From NCBI GenBank assembly GCA_035325995.1, contig DAOKYU010000002.1:186001-250000 (forward strand): 64,000 nucleotides of DNA. The letters run 5' to 3'. A model generated the notes under the pieces. The model was given only the letters and a program-made list of their open reading frames with translations. It had not been told where the DNA came from and ran no database searches. Each line of letters starts with the position of its first letter. Position 1 is the stretch's first letter. The stretch comes from Thermodesulfobacteriota bacterium. Its GTDB lineage: Bacteria > Desulfobacterota_D > UBA1144 > Nemesobacterales > UBA2774. This document shows, in pieces, positions 42,736 through 51,563 of this stretch. Made by a program: the position numbers and the translations under genes.

Positions 42736-43587
42736 TTATTTCAGCCTGAGCGTCACGAAATACGAAGTCACCCATACCGCAACAGCCAGGACACCCGCCG
42801 AAAGGAGAAACACGAGGAGCTTCGTCGTGGACGAAACGTTCGGCTCCTTGTGCTCGTGACGCATATCCATCCCGGCCATTTCCGCCATATCGGGCATGGA
42901 GCCTGCAGCCGGCTTATTTGTCGATGCGGACATCATGCCGTGCTTGAGCCCGCTCCCGACGAGCCAGGAGTTTATCGGATACGCCGTCAGGCCCCCTGCC
43001 ATCGTGGCCAGCGACGATATTCCCCAGAACATGAGCCCGCCGGGGTCGTCTCCACCCGGAATTTTCGCCCTCATTATGGCCATCAGGGGTATCATCCCCA
43101 CCATGACGAAATTCATGGAAACGGTTTCCGAAAAAAAGGTCTTCCTGACGGCGGTGAAGTAGCTCCCGCCGAACATCGATCTCATGAACAGCGCCTGGAA
43201 AACGAAGAGCCCGACGACGAAGGCCATGACGTATTCGAGAACGAGGTCGAGGCCGTTCGGGAGGCCCAGGTGGAACGTTATTATCGCGCCCAGGATTATT
43301 CCCGTCGCGTCGCCCGCGACGCAGTGCATGAGCGACCCGACCGACTGCTTCCAGTGGGCGGCTATGTACATCTCGTGCGTTCCCGGCATCGGCTGCCTGC
43401 AGGACAGGAGATAAACGAACAGCCCGATCGGCCCCGTGTAAAGTACGATGAGTCCCCACGCTAGCTTCATCACGCCCATTGCGGGTGTATTCTTCTCCAG
43501 GTCGTATATGAGAAATACGAGCGAGGCGGCCGTCAATATGAACCAGAGAAGTAAAACTCCGCCTGTGATGGACTCGGGAATTATCAT
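42736..43587 (-). CDS. DUF4396 membrane protein
   Basis: A 283-residue inner-membrane protein. The ATG at 43587 with AAGGAG is preferred over a start at 43725. About seven helices; the conserved central part has HWKQSVGSLMHCVAGDATGI and EYVMAFVVGLFVFQALF, a DUF4396 pattern. Between the last two helices is a Met/His-rich loop (PDMAEMAGMDMRHEHKE) that could bind copper or another metal. Function of the family is not established. Confidence 0.75.
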   Translation of the reverse strand: MIIPESITGGVLLLWFILTAASLVFLIYDLEKNTPAMGVMKLAWGLIVLYTGPIGLFVYLLSCRQPMPGTHEMYIAAHWKQSVGSLMHCVAGDATGIILGAIITFHLGLPNGLDLVLEYVMAFVVGLFVFQALFMRSMFGGSYFTAVRKTFFSETVSMNFVMVGMIPLMAIMRAKIPGGDDPGGLMFWGISSLATMAGGLTAYPINSWLVGSGLKHGMMSASTNKPAAGSMPDMAEMAGMDMRHEHKEPNVSSTTKLLVFLLSAGVLAVAVWVTSYFVTLRLK

Positions 43588-43739
43588 TGACACTCCTTCG
43601 GTATTGCCGGGCCGTCTTGGCGGAACTCCGACCGTGCCATTATCGCACGAAGCCGAAAGCGTTGTCAACACGGCGGGATTGACACATATGCGGCCTCCGT
43701 GTGATAATCTCACATTGCCCTCCATTCCGGTGCCGCGGC

Positions 43740-45962
43740 ATGAACCTTAGACACTTTCTCTTCACATTTCGCATCAAGTCGGCGATAAAGATAACCCTGG
43801 GCGGGCTCCTGTGCCTCCTTGTCGGTAACGTTTTCCATCTCGAATCCGCATACCTCTCCGTCCTCTTCCTCTACCTCATCATGCTCATGTATAACGGTCA
43901 GACCTTTATTGTAGGCGTTCAATGCCTGGCGGGCGGCGTGGTGGTCGGCGCGCTCTCCCTCTTGATCGCCAACGTCTTCGTGCAATCGGGGGTCGTATAT
44001 CTCCTCCTCATGGGCGCTCTGATCTTTCTGATCATGCTTCTCCTCGGTAAATACTTTCTCCCGGCTCTCCTGAGCGCGATCGTCGCCTCGATGTCCATGT
44101 TCGTCGTGATATTCGAATCGCTCGGCCAGGCGACCGTGACGATCGAAAACTATCTCATCCAGATGTTCCTCGGGGTCTTTACAGCCTGGGTAATCGACGA
44201 GCTTATCTGGCCCCGGCGGAGCGAGGCCGCACTCTATACGACGCTCGCGTCCGTTTACAGGGATTTCTCCAGGCGTTTCGCCGGTCTCGCGGACGGCGCG
44301 ATAACGAGCAGGAGCGAGGACGCGATAACCCTCGAGGTCTTCAATAACCTCGTCAACCTCGTCGACCGCACAGAGCGCGAGAGCCGGGACGGCGCGTTCT
44401 ATCCCGAGCCTTTCATGAAGCTCGCGGCCTATGCCAAGGGCATATACATAAGGCTCGACGTACTCGAAGACTTCGTGTCCAAAAACAATAAATGCCTCGA
44501 TGTGGAGGAAGTGAAAAAATTACTCCACGATATATTCTCGGGCCTCTCTTCGGAATTCGACGGGCTCGCCAGCGCCGTCGATTCAGGAAGCGAGCCGCCC
44601 GCGCCGGACGCCGGGCTCGGAAATGCATCCTCCTCGCTGGGCGCGCTCTACATGAAGCTCCATGAGGACGAGGGAGACAGGGATTATTTCGAGGACCTTC
44701 TCGCCCTGGGGGCGCTGCCTCCGCTCTTCGACGGCGTACTTGCTCTCCTTAAAGATTCCGCTCAGGTGCTCGGCGTCATACACGAGGGCTCCTACGCCGA
44801 GCTCCGCGGGAAGAGGATGACGCACGCCCCGGAAGTCGAGAAGGAAAAGAGCTTCCTCGGCTCTCTCTTCATACAAGAGAACATGAAGCAGTCCGTAAAG
44901 ACCGTGATCATCATAATGCTTCTGCTCCTGGGAGAAAAGTTCTTCAATCTCCCCGGAAGCTCGCAGGCCTCTTTTTACGGCGTCCTTTTCGGCTCGATGC
45001 CCAATACCGGGCAGGCGCACCTCAAGGGCAGGCTCGCCATCATGGGCGTCCTCGCCGGCCTTACCTACGGCCTGCTCGGGCTGATAATAGTGTCACAGAC
45101 CTCGCGCTTCCTCGTACTTATTCTCCTTTTTTGCCTCGGGCTTTTCGTCGCTGCGTACGTAGCCACCGGCAGCAGGAAGATCGCTTATTCCGGGGTCCAG
45201 GCGGGGCTCATGATTCCCTACGTATTCCTTATAAACACCGGGCCCGAGGTCAATCTCGACCTCGCGTTTACGAGGCTCTGCGCGCTCCTCATGGCCTCGG
45301 CGATAGGGCTCGTCATCCTTCACAACCTCTGGCCGGTGAGCCCCTACGAGCAGCTGAAGAAGAAAATATCCTACGCCCTCACGATCAGCGGGGAGATATT
45401 CGCGAAGCTCCTCACGGGAGACCGGAAGGACAAGGGGAGGATAGAATCCCTGGTCACTCCCCTCGCCGCCTCGCTCCCGACGAGCTCCTCCCTTCTTTTC
45501 GACGCCCGTTTCGTAATCGGTGACGAGAGGCTTCACGGCGAGGAATTCGTCGAGATAATCGCCTCGCTCGAAGTTATATTCTCCGAGCTCGAAACCATCA
45601 AAAAAAGCGTTTATTCGGGAAAGGACAACGCCCTTCTCGCCGAATATATAGAGCACATGACCCCGAGCTACGAAAAGATAAGCGCGCTCTTCGCCGCCGC
45701 GTCCTCGGGGTTCGACACGGGCGATGATTTAGGCGCGGAAATCTCCGGCCTGCTCGAAGAGATAAAAAGCAAAAGGCAGGAATTCAGGGAATCGGGGGTC
45801 TGGAAGAGCTTCACCGTAAAGGAAGTCGAACAGGATATCCTCATGGCGAGCAGCGTCGACGGCATACTGGATTCCCTGTCGAAAATATCCTCGCTCGTAT
45901 CCGCGATCGAGCGGCCGGAAAAGGGCGCCGCCGTAACGCTCGCCGTGAGCGGCGCTTCATAG
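43740..45962 (+). CDS. FUSC-family (AaeB-like) transporter
   Basis: A 740-residue inner-membrane protein with two blocks of about six helices (residues 10-160 and 395-545), each followed by a soluble helical domain, the layout of fusaric-acid-resistance/AaeB proteins. AaeB-type pumps need an HlyD-like adaptor; one lies at 47900. The ATG at 43740 fits the family N-terminus. It probably exports aromatic acids or similar compounds. Confidence 0.85.
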   Translation: MNLRHFLFTFRIKSAIKITLGGLLCLLVGNVFHLESAYLSVLFLYLIMLMYNGQTFIVGVQCLAGGVVVGALSLLIANVFVQSGVVYLLLMGALIFLIMLLLGKYFLPALLSAIVASMSMFVVIFESLGQATVTIENYLIQMFLGVFTAWVIDELIWPRRSEAALYTTLASVYRDFSRRFAGLADGAITSRSEDAITLEVFNNLVNLVDRTERESRDGAFYPEPFMKLAAYAKGIYIRLDVLEDFVSKNNKCLDVEEVKKLLHDIFSGLSSEFDGLASAVDSGSEPPAPDAGLGNASSSLGALYMKLHEDEGDRDYFEDLLALGALPPLFDGVLALLKDSAQVLGVIHEGSYAELRGKRMTHAPEVEKEKSFLGSLFIQENMKQSVKTVIIIMLLLLGEKFFNLPGSSQASFYGVLFGSMPNTGQAHLKGRLAIMGVLAGLTYGLLGLIIVSQTSRFLVLILLFCLGLFVAAYVATGSRKIAYSGVQAGLMIPYVFLINTGPEVNLDLAFTRLCALLMASAIGLVILHNLWPVSPYEQLKKKISYALTISGEIFAKLLTGDRKDKGRIESLVTPLAASLPTSSSLLFDARFVIGDERLHGEEFVEIIASLEVIFSELETIKKSVYSGKDNALLAEYIEHMTPSYEKISALFAAASSGFDTGDDLGAEISGLLEEIKSKRQEFRESGVWKSFTVKEVEQDILMASSVDGILDSLSKISSLVSAIERPEKGAAVTLAVSGAS

Positions 45963-46056
45963 TCCGGGGGGATGGACTTTCACGCCGGCGCTTTGTATAA
46001 TGCGGTGAAGTGATCGGCTTTCCGATGTTGACCCCTCGCCGACTCACCGGGCTATA

Positions 46057-47322
46057 ATGGACCTTTTCGCAGTCTTTACGATTCTCATTACGCTTACGGC
46101 GGTATTCAGCTTCCTGAACGAAGTCTTCCTGAAGCTGCCGACGACGATAGGCATCATGCTCGCCTCGCTGGCGGCGTCCCTGTTTATATTGATCGCGGGA
46201 TATTTCGGGTTCGGCCACGTACATTGGGCCGTGGATCTCGTTACGGCGGCGGATTTCGATCATCTCATGATGAACGGCATGCTGAGCTTTCTTCTCTTCG
46301 CCGGGGCGTCCACTGTCAACCTCGACGACCTCGGCGAGTACAAGGGCACGATAGCCTATCTCGCCACACTCGGGATGATAATCGCGACGTTCCTCACGGG
46401 CGGGGTGGTCTGGTGGATCTTCGGTCTCTTGGGCATGGATATTCCGCTCATCTATGCGCTCATATTCGGAGCGATCATCTCCCCCATAGACGCCGTGGTC
46501 GTGCTCAAGCTCTTCAGGCGGGTAAAGGCCGGAAAGACGCTCGAATCCATAATCACGGGCGAGTCTCTCTTCAACGACGCGGTGGCCGTCGTCCTCTTCG
46601 TCCTGCTTATGGACGTCGCTACCGGAGAAACGACCCTCACGGGTGTCGAGATAGGCGAGTTCTTTCTGAAGGAGGCGGTCGGCGGGCTCCTGCTCGGCAT
46701 GTCGCTCGGCTACCTGAGCTACAGAATGATACTGGAGATAGTAGTCAGGGGAAAGGAAGGGAGCATAGTGGTCGCGCTGATAACGCTTGCGCTCGTCTCG
46801 GGCGGCTATTCCCTCGCCGAGCTGCTGGACGTATCCGGCCCGCTCACCTGCGTCGTCGCCGGGCTCTTTCTGGCCAGGAGGCGGAGGCTCATGCCGAGCT
46901 CGGCCGAGCATATAAGGTCCTACGTCGGGAGCTTCTGGGAGATAATAGACGACGTTCTGAACGCCGTCCTCTTCGTCCTGATAGGGCTCGAAGTGCTCAT
47001 CCTCCACTTCGAAAAATCGTACATACTGTGCGGGCTCCTGGCGATCCCGCTTATCACGTTCGCCCGCTTCATCAGCGTAGAGCTCCCGCTGGTTCTGCTG
47101 AGATACGTGAGGAAGATTCCGAACCTCTCGGGGTTCATAATGACCTGGAGCGGTATAAGGGGGGGCGTTTCCATCGCGCTCGCGCTATCCCTGCCCGACT
47201 CCAAGGAAAGGGACCTCATAGTTCTCATGACCTATATAGTCGTCGTGTTCTCCATACTGGTCCAGGGCCTTACCCTCGAGAACGCCGTCAAGTGGAATAA
47301 TAAAAAAGAGGATTCACATTAG
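46057..47322 (+). CDS. Sodium/proton antiporter, CPA1 (NhaP) family
   Basis: A 421-residue protein with about twelve helices. The ion-binding motif of CPA1 is seen in GAIISPIDAVVVLKLF and TGESLFNDAVAVVLFVLLM (the ND pair), with SGIRGGVSIALALSLP near the end. It exchanges Na+ (or K+) for protons at the inner membrane. No strong ribosome site; GTATAATG 60 bases upstream could be a -10. It sits between the FUSC and HlyD genes. Confidence 0.92.
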   Translation: MDLFAVFTILITLTAVFSFLNEVFLKLPTTIGIMLASLAASLFILIAGYFGFGHVHWAVDLVTAADFDHLMMNGMLSFLLFAGASTVNLDDLGEYKGTIAYLATLGMIIATFLTGGVVWWIFGLLGMDIPLIYALIFGAIISPIDAVVVLKLFRRVKAGKTLESIITGESLFNDAVAVVLFVLLMDVATGETTLTGVEIGEFFLKEAVGGLLLGMSLGYLSYRMILEIVVRGKEGSIVVALITLALVSGGYSLAELLDVSGPLTCVVAGLFLARRRRLMPSSAEHIRSYVGSFWEIIDDVLNAVLFVLIGLEVLILHFEKSYILCGLLAIPLITFARFISVELPLVLLRYVRKIPNLSGFIMTWSGIRGGVSIALALSLPDSKERDLIVLMTYIVVVFSILVQGLTLENAVKWNNKKEDSH

Positions 47323-47425
47323 CAATACCCTATTTAATTCCGCGCGTTTAGGTGTTAGGTTTAAATAAAGTCGCAATCACCGATTCGGCTTCCATAGCCG
47401 GAATTACGCTTCAGGAGGAATTTTG

Positions 47426-47830
47426 ATGACATATCTAAGAATTGTTGTCCCTGCGTTTCTCGCGCTTTCGTTCCTGATTGGATGTGCGGCCATAAAGACC
47501 GAAGAGACCGTTAACACCGAAAGCCTTCTGAGCGCCGCCGGTTTCAAGATGGTCCCTGCTACCACACCCGAAGAGAAGGACATGCTGAACTCTCTTACGC
47601 CGAACAAGGTCCAGTTCTCGGTGAAAGACAACAAGCCGCTCTACTGGTACGCCGACCCGGCCGACTGCGGCTGCGTCTGGACGGGAGACCAGGACGCCTA
47701 CAACCGCTACGAGAGGCTTCTCGTGGAGTCGAATATAGCCGAAGAGCAGCAGGAAACGGCTGAAATGATGGAGGAAGCCGAGTTCGCCCCCGGATACTGG
47801 GGATGGATGGGCGGCCCGTGGGGCTGGTGA
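47426..47830 (+). CDS. Small lipoprotein
   Basis: A 134-residue protein with a lipobox (FLIGC, Cys at residue 20). The ATG at 47426 follows AGGAGG. The mature part has a conserved-looking core (LYWYADPADCGCVWTGDQDAYNRYERL) and an odd Gly/Trp-rich end (YWGWMGGPWGW). The lipid anchor places it in the inner or outer membrane. It is next to an HlyD gene and near a FUSC gene, so an accessory role in that efflux system is likely but not shown. Confidence 0.8.
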   Translation: MTYLRIVVPAFLALSFLIGCAAIKTEETVNTESLLSAAGFKMVPATTPEEKDMLNSLTPNKVQFSVKDNKPLYWYADPADCGCVWTGDQDAYNRYERLLVESNIAEEQQETAEMMEEAEFAPGYWGWMGGPWGW

Positions 47831-47899
47831 CGATTTAAGGCGGCGCGTCCGCGGTTTTCCCGCGGGCCCGCTGCCGGAGGATAGAGGTACGTTCGGCCC

Positions 47900-49009
47900 A
47901 TGAGCCTTAAGGACTTCGTGACCCGGTTGAATCCGAAAAGCCTGACGTCGTCGGTCAGGTTCTGGGTCCTCCTCGTCGTTTTCGTTATCGTCGTCCTTAT
48001 CTTCTATTATGTCCTCCTGGACAGGTACACCCCGTATACGAGCGACGCCTTCATACAGACCTACGTCCTCCAGGTCGCTCCACAGGTGGACGGACGCGTG
48101 GTCGAGGTCTACGTCGGGAACAACGAGCAGGCAAAAAAGGGGCAGAAGCTTTTCAGCCTCGATCCGCGGCCTTACGAGTACCGGGCCCGGCAGCTTCGGG
48201 CGAAGCTCGTCCAGACGCGCCAGAACATAGACGAGCTCGATAGCGACATCGCCGCCGCTTCCGAGGTCGTAAAACAGGCCGAGGCCGACCTCGCTTACGC
48301 AAGCGAGCACTACGGCGACCTCAGGCCGCTCGCCGAAAAGAACTACGTCGCCCGGCTCGAGCTCGACAAGGCCCTCCAGCAGGTAAACGCCCGGAGAGCC
48401 GCGCTCAACCAGGCCAGGGCCGATTTCGAAAAAGCGAAGCAGGCGCTCGAGTACAAGATCGACGACGAGTACGCGATAATCAAGGAGGCCGAGTCGAACC
48501 TCGCTCTCGCCGAATACAACCTCGAGCAGACGGTCTGCTACGCCCCCTCGGACGGGTACGTCACAAACCTCCAGCTCGTCGTGGGTTCGTACATCAAGGC
48601 AGGCGATGCGGTCCTCACCTTCGTCGACGACGGCAACTGGCGCATCGTCGCGAATTTCAGGGAGAACAGCGTCGGCCGGATAAAGCCCGGCCAGGAAGCC
48701 GAGGTCGCCATCGCCCTATATCCCGGGAAGATTTTCAAGGCCGTGGTCGAGAGCACCGACTGGGGGGTCCTGGCGGGGCAGGGGGTTCCTTCCGGCGATC
48801 TCCCGCTGGTTGAGGATCAGGGTAACTGGGTAAGGCTTTCACAGCGCTTTCCCGTACGGCTCAGGATAACGGATATAGACCACGGGAAATACGAGCTCAG
48901 GATAGGCGGCTCGGCGAGTGTCGCCGTGTTTACCGGGGACAACTGGATACTGAACCCCCTGGCGAGACTCTGGCTCAGGATCGGCAGCATCGTTGATTAC
49001 GTGTATTGA
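47900..49009 (+). CDS. HlyD-family membrane-fusion (adaptor) protein
   Basis: A 369-residue protein with an N-terminal membrane helix (about 22-42), a barrel-sandwich (lipoyl-like) domain (PQVDGRVVEVYVGNNEQAKKG), a long coiled-coil hairpin (about 105-205) and the second half of the sandwich (YAPSDGYVTNLQ). This is the EmrA/AaeA architecture. It probably joins the FUSC pump at 43740 to an outer-membrane channel not present here. A GC hairpin lies in the leader. Confidence 0.9.
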   Translation: MSLKDFVTRLNPKSLTSSVRFWVLLVVFVIVVLIFYYVLLDRYTPYTSDAFIQTYVLQVAPQVDGRVVEVYVGNNEQAKKGQKLFSLDPRPYEYRARQLRAKLVQTRQNIDELDSDIAAASEVVKQAEADLAYASEHYGDLRPLAEKNYVARLELDKALQQVNARRAALNQARADFEKAKQALEYKIDDEYAIIKEAESNLALAEYNLEQTVCYAPSDGYVTNLQLVVGSYIKAGDAVLTFVDDGNWRIVANFRENSVGRIKPGQEAEVAIALYPGKIFKAVVESTDWGVLAGQGVPSGDLPLVEDQGNWVRLSQRFPVRLRITDIDHGKYELRIGGSASVAVFTGDNWILNPLARLWLRIGSIVDYVY

Positions 49010-49053
49010 GCGGCCTGCCCCGGTTCGGCGATAACTCTGCCGCCTTCCATGCT

Positions 49054-50400
49054 TTACGCCCCGTCTATCTTCCACCAGTCCCCGGCGCGCACCAGAAGCG
49101 CCCTCATATACTCTACGTGCGACCACGTGAGCGGGGCCGCGAACTGTATGTAGCCGCCCTCCCTCCGCCGGGGGTCGGGGTGCATCGCTATCTTGGCCGT
49201 GTCCTTGTACGAGCGGTCCATGTTGTTCGCCTCTTCGAGTATGGTGTTGAAATCGACGTCGTCGAGGAGTATGTCCTTGTAGAATTCCTTCTGGAAGTCG
49301 ATTCCGGTCTTCCATTCGCGATCCATGAACTCCTCGAACCTCTGCCGTGTCGATAGATGCTCGGGTATCTCGCCCTTCTCGCTCCTGTACCCGTCGATTA
49401 TGGAGAGTATCTCGTCTCCGCGCTTCCTGTTGCCGCTCCAGTAGTGGTACTGGGCTAAAATAGCGGTGTACTGGAGCCACGGGCCGTTGCCCGCGTGGAC
49501 GTGCGTGGAAAAGTCCTTATAGAACGGCAGATACCGCATTATCATTCCGAGCTCCGGGTCCCAGAGCTGCTTTTCGAGGAACATCACGCTCCTTTTCATC
49601 TCTTCCGTGTAATGGAGGAACCCGTAATAAAACGGGCTGAGCAAGGTGAAGTCCGGCCTCATGTCCATTACGCCGAACGGGTCCGTTCTACGTATGTACC
49701 TGTTTCCGGACATGAACAGCTCGTTTACGGTATAGAGGAAATGCTGCCTGAAATTTAAATGCGTGGGGGAGATGATGCCCTTTTCGTCTACCTTCTGCGC
49801 AACCTCGCTCGCGAGCGAATACGCGTACAGGAACGAAAAGTTGACCCAGCACGTATACCCCTCCTCCATGGCCGACTCGTGTATGGCGGTCGTCGAATAG
49901 AATAGATTGAGCTCTTTTTCGTAGAGGATCGTATACCCGTAGTCGAGCGCCCTGTTCACGCACGTGAGGAAATCTTCAAGGTCGGATATATCTTTCTCCA
50001 GGTGGTGCGCCGTGAGGAGGTAGTTGCATATTATCGAAATCCCGTGCGCTACGTTATCCTCCTGCTTGTAGATGCTCATGTTCTTTCCGTCGATGCCGTA
50101 GCGCTGTCCCCACGCGCCCTCGGGCGAGGCGGCGTCCTTTATGAAGCGGGCCATCGATTCGAGCATCTCGTAAGCCTCCCCGGCGCTGTCGTAATGATGC
50201 AGCGAGCCTGCGATCCTTCTTAAAAGCGCCGCCGAAGCGCTCGAATCCCTCGGATATATGTATGGATAACGCGAGCGGGGAGGGGATGCGAGCAGCAATT
50301 TCCCGTATTTCTCCGTTTCTATCATGCATCCGGAAATAATCGACATGTGGGTCGATATGTTGTCGTTGAGCTCTGTGAGCTCCTTGGTCGAATAGAGCAT
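49054..50400 (-). CDS. Glycoside hydrolase family 15-like protein
   Basis: A 448-residue protein with the alpha/alpha-barrel style of glucoamylase/trehalase-like GH15 proteins. It starts with a binding-loop pattern PYIYPRDSS (the PRD of GH15) and has EGAWGQRYGIDGK, HESAMEEGYTCWVN and GGYIQFAAPLTWSHVEYMRA at the end. There is no signal peptide, so it is probably cytoplasmic and acts on storage polysaccharide or an oligosaccharide. I cannot name the catalytic pair with certainty. It is transcribed toward the HlyD gene. Confidence 0.78.
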   Translation of the reverse strand: MLYSTKELTELNDNISTHMSIISGCMIETEKYGKLLLASPPRSRYPYIYPRDSSASAALLRRIAGSLHHYDSAGEAYEMLESMARFIKDAASPEGAWGQRYGIDGKNMSIYKQEDNVAHGISIICNYLLTAHHLEKDISDLEDFLTCVNRALDYGYTILYEKELNLFYSTTAIHESAMEEGYTCWVNFSFLYAYSLASEVAQKVDEKGIISPTHLNFRQHFLYTVNELFMSGNRYIRRTDPFGVMDMRPDFTLLSPFYYGFLHYTEEMKRSVMFLEKQLWDPELGMIMRYLPFYKDFSTHVHAGNGPWLQYTAILAQYHYWSGNRKRGDEILSIIDGYRSEKGEIPEHLSTRQRFEEFMDREWKTGIDFQKEFYKDILLDDVDFNTILEEANNMDRSYKDTAKIAMHPDPRRREGGYIQFAAPLTWSHVEYMRALLVRAGDWWKIDGA

Positions 50401-50703
50401 TCGGTTTCTCCTCCGGCCGTGGCGCTGGCTGAATTGTTTTTGGTTTAAGCTCTGATTGTAATCGACCGGGGCGTTTTTTTAAAGGGAGGGCTTCGTCGGA
50501 GCGCCCTCGTGCGAAGAGTGCGCCGCAGGTTTTCCGCTGCCGCTATGCCGCGATGATATTCCCCGGAAAAGTAGATAGAGTAAAAGTGCACCGCAAGGAT
50601 ATATTCCCCTGTGTCGAAATTTCTTCCTGCGTAAGTTTCACGGGTTACACATCCCTGATTTGCGGGAAAAGGAAATCAACTCGTTTTTGAATCCCCCCCC
50701 GGC
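50401..50703. other. Intergenic region ahead of the duplicated promoter
   Basis: No gene seen. The left part should hold the promoter of the GH15-like gene. The right end (50669-50703) is part of the duplicated segment described next and ends in a run of eight C just before the -35 box. Confidence 0.5.
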
Positions 50704-50775
50704 TTGCCTCCGGATTTTTGGTGGCTATATTATTTTATATACTCAACTTCCTTCATAACAAAGAAGCTTTTCATG
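50669..50775 (+). repeat. Duplicated promoter region, copy 1 (ahead of the CopD-like gene)
   Basis: From 50703 a 33-base stretch is identical to 51490-51522, and similarity continues through GCTTTTCA at the start codon. The left part (AAATCAACTCGTTTTTGAAT then CCGGCTTGCC) resembles 51345-51388. In copy 1 the two parts join directly at CTTGCC; in copy 2 they are about 107 bases apart. Confidence 0.8.
50704..50731 (+). promoter_or_regulatory. Sigma70-like promoter, copy 1
   Basis: TTGCCT (50704-50709), 16 bases, TATATT (50726-50731). Identical to the promoter at 51491 ahead of the degP-like gene. Confidence 0.6.
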
Positions 50776-51213
50776 AGCCATTTCGTTCTCGTTACCTTGC
50801 ACCTGTTCGCCGCCATCATGTTCGTCGGCACCGTCTTCTTCGAGGTTCTCATCCTTGAAAGCATCCGCAAGCCGGTGGGGCGCGATGCGATGCGCACGGT
50901 AGAGACCGCGATCGGCCGGCGCGCCCGCCGCGTGATGCCGTTCGTCATGGCGATCCTGTATGGCGCAGGCATCGCCATGGCCTGGCAGTATCGCGGCGTG
51001 CTTGTGCATCCTTTCGAAAGCAGCTTCGCGACGCTCCTGGCGATCAAGATCGTTCTGGCGCTCAGCGTCCTGGTGCATTTCATCACCGCCATAACACTGA
51101 GCGCCCGCGGCAAGCTCAGGTCCCGGCACTTCAAGCTCATCCACCTGAGCGTATTTTGCCACGTGGTTTTGATCGTGTTCCTGGCAAAGGCAATGTTCTA
51201 CATCACCTGGTGA
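50773..51213 (+). CDS. CopD-like integral membrane protein, probably acquired
   Basis: A 146-residue protein with four membrane helices and His residues in helix 1 (LHLFAAIMFVG) and later helices, resembling small CopD/DUF2269-like membrane proteins. The ATG at 50773 is chosen; the frame is open to 50704, but that part lies over the promoter. Codon use differs from the neighbours: nearly all Arg codons are CGC/CGG and nearly all Ile codons ATC, whereas the window otherwise favours AGG and ATA. The ribosome site is weak (AAAGAAG). Function unknown. Confidence 0.75.
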   Translation: MSHFVLVTLHLFAAIMFVGTVFFEVLILESIRKPVGRDAMRTVETAIGRRARRVMPFVMAILYGAGIAMAWQYRGVLVHPFESSFATLLAIKIVLALSVLVHFITAITLSARGKLRSRHFKLIHLSVFCHVVLIVFLAKAMFYITW

Positions 51214-51490
51214 TGCTTCTGACGGCATCGATTCGGTCGAGCCGGGGGGGATGCCTTCGCGGCGGCTTCCTTCGTATCGATATTTCCCGGCGCGGGAGCT
51301 CCTACCTCGTTGCTTTCCGGGGATTATACGTTCGTAATATATGGCAAAAAGAAATGAGCTTATTTTTTGAATTTTTCCCCGGCTTGCCCCGGGAATCTCA
51401 TCCTTCCATGCCCGGTTTACGTGTAAATCCGCCTTTTCTCGCGTGCTTATTCCGGCGGTTTATCCTGGAAACCGCTTCCTTAATTAATCC
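51214..51490. other. Intergenic region between the CopD-like and degP-like genes
   Basis: No gene seen. It contains a run of seven G near 51244 and the left half of the duplicated promoter region from 51345. Confidence 0.5.
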
Positions 51491-51563
51491 TTGCCTCCGG
51501 ATTTTTGGTGGCTATATTATTTCACATACACAATTTCCTTCACCTTGAGGAGGCTTTTCAATG
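51345..51563 (+). repeat. Duplicated promoter region, copy 2 (ahead of the degP-like gene)
   Basis: The longer copy. Its left element (51345-51388) and right element (51490-51563) match the two halves of copy 1. The stretch between holds a hairpin TTCCC / GGGAA. The ribosome site here (GAGGAGG) is much better than the copy 1 version. Confidence 0.8.
51491..51518 (+). promoter_or_regulatory. Sigma70-like promoter, copy 2 (degP-like gene)
   Basis: TTGCCT (51491-51496), 16 bases, TATATT (51513-51518), about 42 bases ahead of the start codon. Confidence 0.6.

Noticed and set aside
45841..47007. 388-codon minus-strand frame opposite the CPA1 antiporter
   Set aside because: A shadow of a well-supported transporter; extremely Glu/Asp/Arg-rich with no recognisable fold.
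50704..50772. Shared upstream peptide MPPDFWWLYYF of the CopD-like gene, also readable ahead of degP at 51491
   Set aside because: The similarity is explained by the duplicated promoter DNA; the peptide has no ribosome site and spans the -35/-10 boxes.
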